Below are positions 1 to 7,341 of a stretch of DNA of 22,403 nt, piece by piece. This DNA comes from Gammaproteobacteria bacterium (lineage in GTDB: Bacteria > Pseudomonadota > Gammaproteobacteria > Xanthomonadales > Marinicellaceae): the NCBI GenBank assembly GCA_030426705.1, contig JAUHXW010000005.1, forward strand, positions 1-22,403. The letters run 5' to 3'. The notes under the pieces were generated by a model. The model had not been told where the DNA came from. It saw nothing but the letters and a program-made list of their open reading frames with translations, and made no database searches. The first letter of the stretch is position 1. Each line of letters starts with the position of its first letter. Position numbers and translations under genes: made by a program.

Positions 1-74
1 TGGGTTTCACAGTCTGGTTAGATAACCAAACGGCGCTCAAAAAAGTCGGCTACCCAAAAAAAGTGACAGGGTAG
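1..74 (+). CDS. Possible 3' end of a gene entering from the left
   Basis: From base 3 a plus-strand frame is open for 23 codons and stops at TAG (72-74). The residues include FTVWLDNQ and KKVGYPKKVTG, which look like a basic C-terminal tail. I do not recognise a family. The stop codon overlaps an inverted repeat (73-90) and the next gene is convergent, which is how a real gene end would look. The other two plus-strand frames stop within the first 24 bases. Only sequence to the left of the window can settle this. Confidence 0.3.
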   Translation, partial: GFTVWLDNQTALKKVGYPKKVTG

Positions 75-90
75 TGGACTTTAGTCCACT
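73..90. terminator. Inverted repeat between convergent gene ends
   Basis: AGTGGACT (73-80) and AGTCCACT (83-90) are perfect 8-base arms around TT. Folded as RNA, the tight loop would open to about 7 base pairs plus 4 loop bases. It lies 20 bases from the end of the minus-strand glycosyltransferase gene and overlaps the stop of the possible plus-strand gene. No T-run follows on either strand, so it is at best a weak or bidirectional terminator. Confidence 0.35.
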
Positions 91-110
91 GATTGGTTGC
101 AGCAAACTAC

Positions 111-1184
111 TTAGTCAAGCCAACGCTTATATTTTGACTTTAATTCTGTCCAGTTTGCATCAACTGTTACTTGTTTAAGTTGTTGCGGATTTTTTAGTAA
201 CTCATAGATGGCAACCGCTTCTTTTTGTGGGTTTTCGGGATTGTTTGGATATAAATTTGCTTGCGGATATAGTTCGAGATAAACCAAACGATTGGGAGCG
301 ATGGGCAAGCAACCACAAGCCACAGCTTCCAGCATGGCGATGCCCTGAAAGTCGTGGTATGCGGTTGATAAAACCACATCTGCCTTTTGCAGAATTTCAA
401 TGTATGTGGACCTGGATTCTATAAAGCCAAGGTTTAGGCATTGTTGTTGATGTTGCTTCTGGATTTGCTGTAATGCTTGTGGCATTTGTCGGAATTGTTG
501 GCCTATGATATGGAATTTGATGTGTTCATCGTTCTGGCATAATTTCAACAATTCAAGTAAGGTTTCTGGCCCTTTGTCATGTTCCCAGCGGTGATTCCAC
601 ACCACTTGAAGTTGTTCTGGCTTAGCATCATTTTTGTGTTTCTTAACAATGCAGTCAGGCCTGATCGGTACAGGTATGATGCTGGATTTGTTGGCTAATT
701 CGTTAATCAGGTTATTTGGAATGCCATCGGGCATTTTTTCGACCAAAGATTTGACGCCATTGAGAAATGTTTGCTGGTTATAGTTTGAATTAAAAGCCAT
801 CTGGTCAGCCGAGCAGGCCGATAAAATACTTTTTAATTGAATTTCCAGCAGGCCCTGTTGCTGGTTGTTTTCCGGGTAGGCAAACTGGTTTTCATGGAAG
901 TACAACAAATTGGGCACTTGGGTCAGGTTAGGATAAAAACTGCGTAAGGTACTCAAATCTGCCATAGAGGTGGCAATCAACAAGTCATAGGGCTGTTTTA
1001 GTTGCTGATCAAATTGTGCCTGAAAACTCAGGGCATTACCGCCCATGCGCCAGGAAAAATAGCGTTCTTTCAAACTCAGTATTTGCCAGTCATGATGCGG
1101 AAACATGGCGACCAATTGCTGGTGCCAGTAACGGTGGGAATGCGCATCATAAGCCGAAAGCAGCAGAATTCTTTTGGGTTTCAC
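111..1184 (-). CDS. QTMAN-like glycosyltransferase (DUF3524 domain), candidate tRNA-queuosine mannosyltransferase
   Basis: 357 residues. The N-terminal half matches the DUF3524 family that includes animal GTDC1/QTMAN, which adds mannose to queuosine at the wobble base of tRNA-Asp. Visible hallmarks are SAYDAHSHRYW (10-20), RYFSWRMGGNAL (41-52) and LLYFHENQFAYP (93-104). The C-terminal half is a GT-B, family-4-like nucleotide-sugar domain with WNHRWEHDKGPE (196-207) and DFQGIAMLEAVACGCLPIAPN (within 278-298). No signal peptide or membrane segment is visible, so it is cytoplasmic. The start is GTG; upstream there is only a weak ribosome site, and the next in-frame ATG falls inside the domain. 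The gene is alone on its strand, with a repeat-filled gap of about 240 bases upstream. Family assignment is firm. The exact substrate (queuosine-tRNA and which sugar) is inferred from the animal enzyme and is less certain for a bacterium. Confidence 0.8.
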   Translation of the reverse strand: MKPKRILLLSAYDAHSHRYWHQQLVAMFPHHDWQILSLKERYFSWRMGGNALSFQAQFDQQLKQPYDLLIATSMADLSTLRSFYPNLTQVPNLLYFHENQFAYPENNQQQGLLEIQLKSILSACSADQMAFNSNYNQQTFLNGVKSLVEKMPDGIPNNLINELANKSSIIPVPIRPDCIVKKHKNDAKPEQLQVVWNHRWEHDKGPETLLELLKLCQNDEHIKFHIIGQQFRQMPQALQQIQKQHQQQCLNLGFIESRSTYIEILQKADVVLSTAYHDFQGIAMLEAVACGCLPIAPNRLVYLELYPQANLYPNNPENPQKEAVAIYELLKNPQQLKQVTVDANWTELKSKYKRWLD

Positions 1185-1211
1185 AACTAAAATTAATTCG
1201 GTTATTTAAAA

Positions 1212-1412
1212 ATGGATCGCCCGGTCAAGCCCACTGCTGTCCGGAGAAACTTCAAAATGTCCGTTTGCGTCATTCCAGCGAAGGCTGGAATCTTCTTTAA
1301 GCAAACTATATGGTTTTTTTCTACAGGACTCCTGCCTTCGCAGGAGTGACGGTTTTTTTTATAACTTAATTCAATATTTTAACCTGCAGTAGTGCGTTCA
1401 AGCCGGGCAATG
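1212..1412. mobile_element. REP-type hairpin apparently split by a ~166 bp MITE-like insertion
   Basis: The left half of a REP-like unit (1212-1231, ATGGATCGCCCGGTCAAGCC) and its right half (about 1398-1412, TCAAGCCGGGCAATG) flank a foreign segment. Joining them at the shared 7-mer TCAAGCC (1225-1231 and 1398-1404) restores a clean hairpin, GCCCGG-TCAAG-CCGGGC. The segment between begins CACTGCTGTCCGG (1232-1244) and ends with the complement of CACTACTGCAGG (ending at 1394), an imperfect terminal inverted repeat. TCAAGCC is therefore a candidate target-site duplication. No transposase is encoded. Reading this as a MITE is inference from these ends. Confidence 0.5.
1269..1357. repeat. Facing pair of REP-like hairpins
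   Basis: Hairpin 1 is ATTCCAGC-GAAG-GCTGGAAT (1272-1291) and hairpin 2 is ACTCCTGC-CTTC-GCAGGAGT (1328-1347), both with perfect 8-base stems. The outer edges CGTCATTCC and GGAGTGACG are inverted relative to each other, the BIME-type arrangement. Eight T residues follow hairpin 2 on the plus strand, giving it the form of a terminator, but no plus-strand gene precedes it. The pair sits inside the suspected MITE-like insertion. Confidence 0.6.
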
Positions 1413-1425
1413 ACGAAATTTACCA

Positions 1426-3375
1426 TTACTTGCGGTTTTTCAGGTCGCGTTTTAAACGATCGACAAAACCCATAACCGCTTCTTGCGCATTTTCGGTGGC
1501 ATTCAAACTGGTGTAGCTGAGTTCAGCGCCATAGCCAGTACCAATTGAATCTCCCGTGGCCAGATCATAACTGTCCACATCCAGCTGGGCATTATTCAGC
1601 AATGATTGGCGACCATAGTATTCAAGCGTTTGCTGTCCCACATGGTTAACATTGGCAATGATCATGGCTTGGCCGCCATAGGCATCGAGTTTTTCTTTGA
1701 TGGCTGCCAAATCCACACCGTGAGACATCACTTGTGACAAACCGGGAACAAATTGTTCGTTCAGCACTTTGATGTTGTCTTTTTTCAATTCGGCTTCAAG
1801 AATTTTTTCGATGGGGTTGGCCACCGCTGGATCGCCAAACACCAACACAGCAATCCCTTTGTCTTTTTTGACCACTTTGGGTTTGCGCACCACCGGTGTG
1901 GTTTTTTGCTCGATAAACTGTTCGGCTGTGTTGTTGACTTGTGATGTGTTGTGCTCAACCGCTGCCATGGTGGTTTCATTTAATTGTGGTTGTTGATTGT
2001 TGATTTTATTTTGATCAATGGCTTCAGGTTGTACATTGGCTGCCGACACATTTTTTAAGTTTGGGTCGTTGCTGATAGGTGAGTTATCACTATGCTTGCC
2101 AGCTTGAAGGGCAACTTCAGTACCTTTTGTGCTGTTTCCATCATCTACAATACTCTCGATATTGGAGGGTGTTGAATCAGTGTTGGTCTCATTGTCTAAT
2201 TGAGCATTCATATCTTCGCTGATTTGTGCCAGCTCCTGTTTTGATTTTAGTTTCACATCTTGTAATTCCATGTTTTCGCTGTCATCACCCAGCAAGGTCA
2301 TGGCCTGATAATCGTCTTTTTTGAAAGGATTGGGAATAAACCCTTCATGGATGCCAATGGCACCGACACCAACGGCAGCAGCCAAAGCCATCACCGCCCA
2401 AACGGCCTTATTGGATTTTTTCGTTCGGGTACTTGGTACCACGGTGTCAACAGTGGCTGATTGCATGGTGACTTGTTGAGAAATATTGGCAGGTTTTTTC
2501 TCAGGCTTGACCGAGATGGCTTGTTGTTTGATGTCTGCCAGGCTCAATTCGATGGTTGATGGTCCCAATAACTTCATGATCTCCTGGCAAGACTGACAAC
2601 GCTCATCGGGGTTTTTGGCAATCATTTTTTCCAGAATGTAACTGGTTTTTTTGTCCACTTTTTTATTGATCGCACGAATATCCGGAATATCGGCTTGTAC
2701 CACTTCAAGCATCAAGCCCAAGGGACTGTCATTTTCAAAGGGCACTTTACCGGCCAGCATTTCATAAAACACAATGCCAAGGGCAAAAATATCAGAGCGT
2801 GCATCCACTTCTTTACCGGTACAAACTTCAGGTGACAGGTACCCAGGTGTACCGACAAACTCACCAGTATTGGTTAATTTGTCACCATATTCACGGGTTT
2901 GGGCAATACCAAAATCCACAACTTTAACTGTGCCATCGTTACAAATCATCAGGTTGGCGGGTTTGATGTCGCGATGAACAAGATCCTGGTCATGTGCGAC
3001 AGCCAATCCGGCACATGCCTGGCGCAAAATTTCCTTGGCATGAGGTACTGTCAGCACATTATTGCCGCGCAACAAATCATCCAAAGATTGACCTTCAATA
3101 AATTCCATGGCAAAAAACGGTTGCCCTTCTTCTTTGCCAATGTAAAACACCTGAATCACATTCGGGTGGTTGATGGCCGCCATGCTTTTGGCTTCACGGG
3201 TAAAACGTTCAATCAGGCCTTCATCGCCCAGTAAGTGTTCACCCAGTGCCTTAATAGCAACATGTCTGTTTAATGAGGGTTCCCAAGCTTTGTAAACCAC
3301 ACCCATGCCGCCTCGGCCCAATTCTGAGACGACTTCATAATGACCAAATTTTTTCTTCATTGTATTTTCTGCCAT
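1426..3375 (-). CDS. Membrane-anchored Ser/Thr protein kinase with periplasmic C-terminal domain
   Basis: 649 residues from the ATG at 3375; a GTG three codons upstream is the alternative. The N-terminal 270 residues form a complete PknB-type kinase: glycine loop GRGGMG (20-25), ATP lysine in VAIK (K42), helix-C glutamate E61, catalytic HRD (134-136) with KPAN, DFG (154-156), and GTPGYLSPE in the activation/P+1 region. All catalytic residues are present. One hydrophobic segment (about 325-342) follows, so the kinase is cytoplasmic and the rest periplasmic. The linker (about 345-500) is rich in Asn, Gln, Ser and Thr and looks disordered. The final ~140 residues (506-647) form a compact domain starting KGIAVLVFGDP, reminiscent of the CsgG/LpoB-like fold, but I cannot name a family. 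It lacks the PASTA repeats of classical PknB. Substrates are unknown. The gene is divergent from aspS across a shared 237-base promoter region. Confidence 0.88.
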   Translation of the reverse strand: MAENTMKKKFGHYEVVSELGRGGMGVVYKAWEPSLNRHVAIKALGEHLLGDEGLIERFTREAKSMAAINHPNVIQVFYIGKEEGQPFFAMEFIEGQSLDDLLRGNNVLTVPHAKEILRQACAGLAVAHDQDLVHRDIKPANLMICNDGTVKVVDFGIAQTREYGDKLTNTGEFVGTPGYLSPEVCTGKEVDARSDIFALGIVFYEMLAGKVPFENDSPLGLMLEVVQADIPDIRAINKKVDKKTSYILEKMIAKNPDERCQSCQEIMKLLGPSTIELSLADIKQQAISVKPEKKPANISQQVTMQSATVDTVVPSTRTKKSNKAVWAVMALAAAVGVGAIGIHEGFIPNPFKKDDYQAMTLLGDDSENMELQDVKLKSKQELAQISEDMNAQLDNETNTDSTPSNIESIVDDGNSTKGTEVALQAGKHSDNSPISNDPNLKNVSAANVQPEAIDQNKINNQQPQLNETTMAAVEHNTSQVNNTAEQFIEQKTTPVVRKPKVVKKDKGIAVLVFGDPAVANPIEKILEAELKKDNIKVLNEQFVPGLSQVMSHGVDLAAIKEKLDAYGGQAMIIANVNHVGQQTLEYYGRQSLLNNAQLDVDSYDLATGDSIGTGYGAELSYTSLNATENAQEAVMGFVDRLKRDLKNRK

Positions 3376-3612
3376 GACTTTCACACCCGCAAACTAAATT
3401 TCTATTTCGAACTTTACATTGTATATACAGGGCTTGAATATCAGCTTAACCCGAAAAAGTATATTTTGTGAAGCACTTCACTTTTTATTCGCCATAAATA
3501 CAGCTTTTAAGCCATAAATAGGTGTATTACTCAAGGTTTATTAAGGTAAAATTGCCAACTTTTTACAAACGAGACTTGAGTCAAGATCTCGAAACATCAA
3601 GGTTAAAACGTC
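3376..3612. promoter_or_regulatory. Shared divergent control region of the kinase gene and aspS
   Basis: This AT-rich gap must hold both divergent promoters. GTGAAG-CA-CTTCAC (3468-3481) is a perfect 6+2+6 inverted repeat. GCCATAAATA occurs twice in direct orientation (3491-3500 and 3511-3520), exactly 20 bases apart, or about two helical turns. TAAAAT (3547-3552) is a possible -10 hexamer for aspS, but no good -35 lies at the proper distance. The two repeats look like transcription-factor sites. The regulator cannot be named from sequence. Confidence 0.4.
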
Positions 3613-5388
3613 ATGCGGAATGAATTTTGTGGACAGGTCACGGAAAAATACCTGAATCAACAAGTGGAAGTGTGTGGTTGGGTCGGTAACCGACGTGACC
3701 ATGGCGGTGTCATTTTTATCGATTTACGCGACCACACCGGTTTGGTGCAAGTGGTGGTAGAACCTGACAATGAAGCAGCTTTTAAAATCGCTGATGATGC
3801 CAGGTATGAATACTGTTTGCGTGTAACCGGAACGGTCAGAAACCGTCCGGAAGGGCAAAACAATGATAAATTGGCTACGGGAAAAATTGAAGTGGTGGTG
3901 GATACCTATCAGGTATTGAACCCTTCCAAGCCATTACCATTTATGCTGGATGAAAATCCGGGTGAGAACATCCGCTTGCAATACCGTTATCTGGATTTGC
4001 GTCGTGACAACATGCAACACAACATGCGTTTGCGCTCCCAATTAACCCATGCATTACGCAATCATTTACACCAACGTGATTTTCTTGACATCGAAACACC
4101 GGTTTTGACCAAAGCCACACCTGAAGGTGCGCGAGACTTTTTGGTGCCTTCACGCATGAATGCCGGTCAATTTTATGCAATGCCACAATCACCACAGTTA
4201 TTCAAACAACTGTTGATGATGTCAGGGATGGATCGATATTATCAAATCGCACGATGTTTTCGTGATGAGGATTTGCGTGCTGATCGCCAGCCTGAATTCA
4301 CCCAGTTGGATATCGAAATGGCCTTTGTGGAACAGGAAGATGTGTTGCAAATGGCAGAAAACCTGATTCGCGAAACTTTCAAGGAAGTATTGGATGTCGA
4401 GTTGGCCAATCCTTTTCCGCGCATGACCTATGCGGAAGCCATGCGCCGTTATGGATCTGACAAACCTGATTTGCGCATTGATTTGGAATTGGTGGATGTG
4501 GCCGATGCCGTCAAGGATTCTGAGTTTAAAGTGTTCTCTGCACCGGCCAATGATCCGGCTGGTCGCGTGGCCGTGTTGAAAGTGCCACAAGGTGGTGCCA
4601 CTTTCACCCGCAAACAAATCGATGAGTATGAACCGTATGCCAGACGTTTTGGTGCGCGCGGTTTGGCCTGGATTAAAGTCAATGACAAAGCCGCTGGTAA
4701 AGAAGGCTTGCAATCGCCGATTGTTAAATTCCTCAGCGATGACGCGTTGGCAGGTATTTTGTCTGCCACAGCAGCAGAGGATGGTGATTTGCTGTTCTTT
4801 GGCGCTGGTAATTACAATGAAGTGTCCCAGTTTATGGGTGCTTTGCGCTTAAAAGTCGGTCAGGATTTGGGTCGAGTGGCAGCTGGATGGCAACCGCTTT
4901 GGGTGGTAGACTTCCCGATGTTTGAATACAACGATGACGAAAATCGCTGGGATGCCTTGCATCATCCTTTCACCGCACCAACTGGCACAGTTGATGAATT
5001 GAAAAACAACCCGGGCGAAGCTTTGTCAAAAGGTTATGACATGGTGATGAATGGTGTGGAATTGGGTGGCGGTTCAATTCGTATTCATGACCAGCAAATG
5101 CAGTCATCGGTATTGGAATTATTGGGTATCAGTGAGCAACAAGCTGAAGAAAAGTTTGGTTTTTTGTTGGAGGCTTTACAATTTGGCTGTCCTCCTCACG
5201 GTGGCATTGCCTTTGGTGTAGATCGCATGGCCGCGTTGATGTGTGGTGAAGACTCTATCCGTGAAGTGATTGCCTTCCCTAAAACATCCAGCGGTCATTG
5301 TCCATTGACCAGTGCTCCCTCAAACATCGATGCTGATCAGTTGGCTGATGTGCATATTCAGGTGATTGAGCCGGAGGAAGATGACTGA
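3613..5388 (+). CDS. aspS: Aspartyl-tRNA synthetase
   Basis: 591 residues, the usual length of bacterial-type AspRS. It charges tRNA-Asp in the cytoplasm. Domains run as an N-terminal OB-fold anticodon-binding domain (about 1-110, with CGWVGNRRDHGGVIFIDLRD), a class II core including QSPQ (192-195) and motif 2 FRDEDLRADRQPEFTQLD (216-233), a bacterial-type GAD insertion (about 285-420), and motif 3 with GIAFGVDR (531-538). His30 and Gly81 match residues associated with non-discriminating AspRS in Pseudomonas aeruginosa (His31, Gly82 as I recall). If so, it may also mischarge tRNA-Asn for the GatCAB route; that part is inference. The end overlaps the start of the hydrolase gene, indicating translational coupling. 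Confidence 0.97.
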   Translation: MRNEFCGQVTEKYLNQQVEVCGWVGNRRDHGGVIFIDLRDHTGLVQVVVEPDNEAAFKIADDARYEYCLRVTGTVRNRPEGQNNDKLATGKIEVVVDTYQVLNPSKPLPFMLDENPGENIRLQYRYLDLRRDNMQHNMRLRSQLTHALRNHLHQRDFLDIETPVLTKATPEGARDFLVPSRMNAGQFYAMPQSPQLFKQLLMMSGMDRYYQIARCFRDEDLRADRQPEFTQLDIEMAFVEQEDVLQMAENLIRETFKEVLDVELANPFPRMTYAEAMRRYGSDKPDLRIDLELVDVADAVKDSEFKVFSAPANDPAGRVAVLKVPQGGATFTRKQIDEYEPYARRFGARGLAWIKVNDKAAGKEGLQSPIVKFLSDDALAGILSATAAEDGDLLFFGAGNYNEVSQFMGALRLKVGQDLGRVAAGWQPLWVVDFPMFEYNDDENRWDALHHPFTAPTGTVDELKNNPGEALSKGYDMVMNGVELGGGSIRIHDQQMQSSVLELLGISEQQAEEKFGFLLEALQFGCPPHGGIAFGVDRMAALMCGEDSIREVIAFPKTSSGHCPLTSAPSNIDADQLADVHIQVIEPEEDD

Positions 5389-6037
5389 ACAAACTGAACA
5401 GTTTAGAGGACGCTCTGATCAATATAATGAGCAGCCTCAAGAAGCCGTCGTATTGGTTCATGGCTTATGGATGAAAAAGTGGACCTGGGCTTCTTATCGG
5501 CGTTTTTTAAGCAAGCAAGGGTACAAAGTTTACTCCTTTGGCTACAAAACCACCAAGCAACCTTTTGAGCTGAGTACCATGCAACTGACCGCCTTTGTCA
5601 ACTCCAGAACAGAGTCCACTGTACATCTGGTGGTTCATTCCATGGGTGGCATCTTAACCATGCGTGCTTTGCCCAAAATCAATAAACCAGGAAAATTACT
5701 GATGTTGGGTTCGCCAGTTAATGGTTCAAAAGTGGCCAAAAAACTGGAAAAGATGGGTTGGCACAAAGGTTTGTTGAAACATGCCACAGAGCCTTTAACT
5801 GTTGGTATCACCAATCCTGAATCAGATCGACCGGTGATGATGATTGCTGGCACTTCACCGTATGGCATGGGTCGCTTTATTGAACGTCATATGGGGGTCA
5901 GTGATGGCACTGTGGCCGTTGACGAAACCGAAGCTGACTGGATTAATTATCACCAAACCATACACAGCAATCACTTTGGCTTGTTGCGCAATAAACAGGC
6001 CAAACAAATGACCCTGGAATTTTTGCAATCAGTCTAA
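5381..6037 (+). CDS. Small lipase-like alpha/beta hydrolase
   Basis: 218 residues. The start is ATG 5381, just after a strong GGAGG (5373-5377) and overlapping the last codons of aspS; an upstream in-frame TTG at 5366 is less likely. The alpha/beta-hydrolase features are VVLVHGLW (23-30, oxyanion-hole strand), nucleophile elbow HSMGG with Ser87, a probable acid in SDGTV (Asp175), and a catalytic His in NHFGLL (His198). The SDGTV...HF pattern resembles triacylglycerol-lipase/PGAP1-like esterases. No signal peptide is visible, so it is probably cytoplasmic. The substrate is unknown. Coupling to aspS suggests shared expression rather than a shared pathway. Confidence 0.8.
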   Translation: MTEQTEQFRGRSDQYNEQPQEAVVLVHGLWMKKWTWASYRRFLSKQGYKVYSFGYKTTKQPFELSTMQLTAFVNSRTESTVHLVVHSMGGILTMRALPKINKPGKLLMLGSPVNGSKVAKKLEKMGWHKGLLKHATEPLTVGITNPESDRPVMMIAGTSPYGMGRFIERHMGVSDGTVAVDETEADWINYHQTIHSNHFGLLRNKQAKQMTLEFLQSV

Positions 6038-6061
6038 TCTCCGTAGTTTTTGCCAGTCAAA

Positions 6062-6310
6062 TTGAGGCTTCGACAATTGCTATGCTGAGTTCGTCGAAGT
6101 GCTCAGCCGAATTATCTCTCAAGCACACTGAGCTTGTCGAAGTGTAGAATCTGAAAGTAGCAGTCAATTTGGGGCTGGCTTCAAAGGTGGCATACTGAGA
6201 CTGACGAAGTGTTCGGCCGCCTTTAACGTCTATGTGCCGGGCATTGGAAGAATGGAATTGGAATGTTGTTGCCAGCCTGAAAGAGGCTTCGACGGGGCTC
6301 AGCCGACTTT
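6062..6310. repeat. Cluster of degenerate CTTCGAC/GTCGAAG repeats
   Basis: The 366-408 base gap between the hydrolase and mscS genes has no convincing ORF. It holds at least four copies of one module in both orientations: CTTCGAC (6068-6074) facing GTCGAAG (6093-6099); ACTGAGCTTGTCGAAGTG (6127-6144); ACTGAGACTGACGAAGTG (6194-6211) followed by TTCGGCCG; and CTTCGAC (6287-6293) followed by GCTCAGCCGA, a 10-mer also at 6101-6110. This resembles the dispersed intergenic repeats common in proteobacterial genomes. No transposase and no clear terminator are visible. Confidence 0.6.
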
Positions 6311-6445
6311 AATATTCAGAAATTCATCCTTCGAACCGTTTGATTTGGCAACCATCAAACCACAGACTGGCTGGTTTAACCATAATTAACAAAAACAAAA
6401 AAATTGATTTGGTACAATGCCTTTTTTAATTCAGTGAGTACAGCT

Positions 6446-7303
6446 ATGGAAGATAAGCAAGTGTCTTTTTTGGATCAAATGAAAAACTACTTCGTTGATT
6501 TTTTCAATAACCCGGAAGCCTTGATAGGCATGTTAAAAGGCCTGGTTTTGGCTTTGTTGATATTCTGGATTGGTCGAAAAATTGCCAGGTGGATGTCAAA
6601 TTTAACCGCCAAGGGCTTAAGTAAAACGGGCAATGATCCAATCCTGGTGAATTTTTTAAGGAACCTGGTCTATTATGTGATTTTAGCGGCTGTTGTCATC
6701 ATGGCTCTGGGCCAATTGGGCGTACAAACCACTTCGCTGATTGCTGTTATGGGTGCAGCTGGTTTGGCCATTGGTTTGGCTTTGAAGGACTCTTTATCGA
6801 ACTTTGCTTCAGGTGTGATGTTGGTTTTGTTCAGACCATTCAAGTTAGGCGATGTGGTTGAAGTGGCTGGGAAAACCGGTAAGGTTAAGGAAATCAGAAT
6901 TTTCAGTACCATCATCAACACGCCGGATAACAAGGAAATGATTGTGCCCAATGGGCAAATCACTGCCGATGTCATCACCAATTTCAGCTCGCAGGCAACG
7001 CGACGTGTTGATTTGGTGATAGGTGTCAGTTATGACGATGACATCAAAACTGCGAAAAACATTATTCATGAAACGGTGACGTCCCATGATTTGGTGCTCA
7101 ATGATCCAGCACCTACCATCATGCTGTTGGAATTGGCTGATTCCAGCATCAATTTTGCAGTCAGACCCTGGTGTAATTCCGATGACTACTGGACTGTTTA
7201 TGGAGACTTGTTGGAGCAGTTGAAAGCCAATCTTGAGGCTGGTGGTTGTAACTTCCCATATCCGCAAACCGACGTATATTTGCACCAAGTCAAAGCAGAT
7301 TAA
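6446..7303 (+). CDS. mscS: Small-conductance mechanosensitive channel, MscS type
   Basis: 285 residues from ATG 6446, almost exactly the length of E. coli MscS (286). GTG 6434 and TTG 6404 are upstream alternatives with no better ribosome site. The inner-membrane protein opens under membrane tension on hypo-osmotic shock. Three hydrophobic segments are visible (about 28-46, 69-90, 94-128). TM3 carries the pore-lining Gly/Ala pattern in GAAGLAIGLALKDSLSNFASG (within 103-123), followed by LFRPFKLGDVVEV at the start of the beta domain and VPNGQI further on. The last ~100 residues form the cytoplasmic vestibule. The gene stands alone: a repeat cluster lies upstream and a bidirectional terminator just after its stop. 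Confidence 0.93.
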   Translation: MEDKQVSFLDQMKNYFVDFFNNPEALIGMLKGLVLALLIFWIGRKIARWMSNLTAKGLSKTGNDPILVNFLRNLVYYVILAAVVIMALGQLGVQTTSLIAVMGAAGLAIGLALKDSLSNFASGVMLVLFRPFKLGDVVEVAGKTGKVKEIRIFSTIINTPDNKEMIVPNGQITADVITNFSSQATRRVDLVIGVSYDDDIKTAKNIIHETVTSHDLVLNDPAPTIMLLELADSSINFAVRPWCNSDDYWTVYGDLLEQLKANLEAGGCNFPYPQTDVYLHQVKAD

Positions 7304-7311
7304 TCAGACAT

Positions 7312-7341
7312 ACCGGGGCCAATTGTTGGCTCCGGTTATTT
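7312..7341. terminator. Bidirectional terminator between mscS and the methyltransferase gene
   Basis: ACCGGGGCCAA (7312-7322) pairs with TTGGCTCCGGT (7326-7336) through 11 pairs, one a G-T wobble, around a TTG loop. TATTTT follows on the plus strand. It starts 9 bases after the mscS stop and its far arm touches the stop codon of the convergent methyltransferase gene, so it can serve both genes. Confidence 0.8.

Noticed and set aside
1320..1357. Intrinsic terminator on the plus strand (hairpin 2 plus T-run)
   Set aside because: No plus-strand gene precedes it; it is better explained as one half of a REP-like doublet.
4222..4713. 163-codon open frame antisense to aspS
   Set aside because: It lies wholly inside a highly conserved aspS core; residue composition is odd (many His, Phe, Ile) and no ribosome site is seen.
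6050..6310. Possible CRISPR array in the CTTCGAC cluster
   Set aside because: Repeats are short, degenerate, in both orientations and unevenly spaced, with no cas genes nearby.
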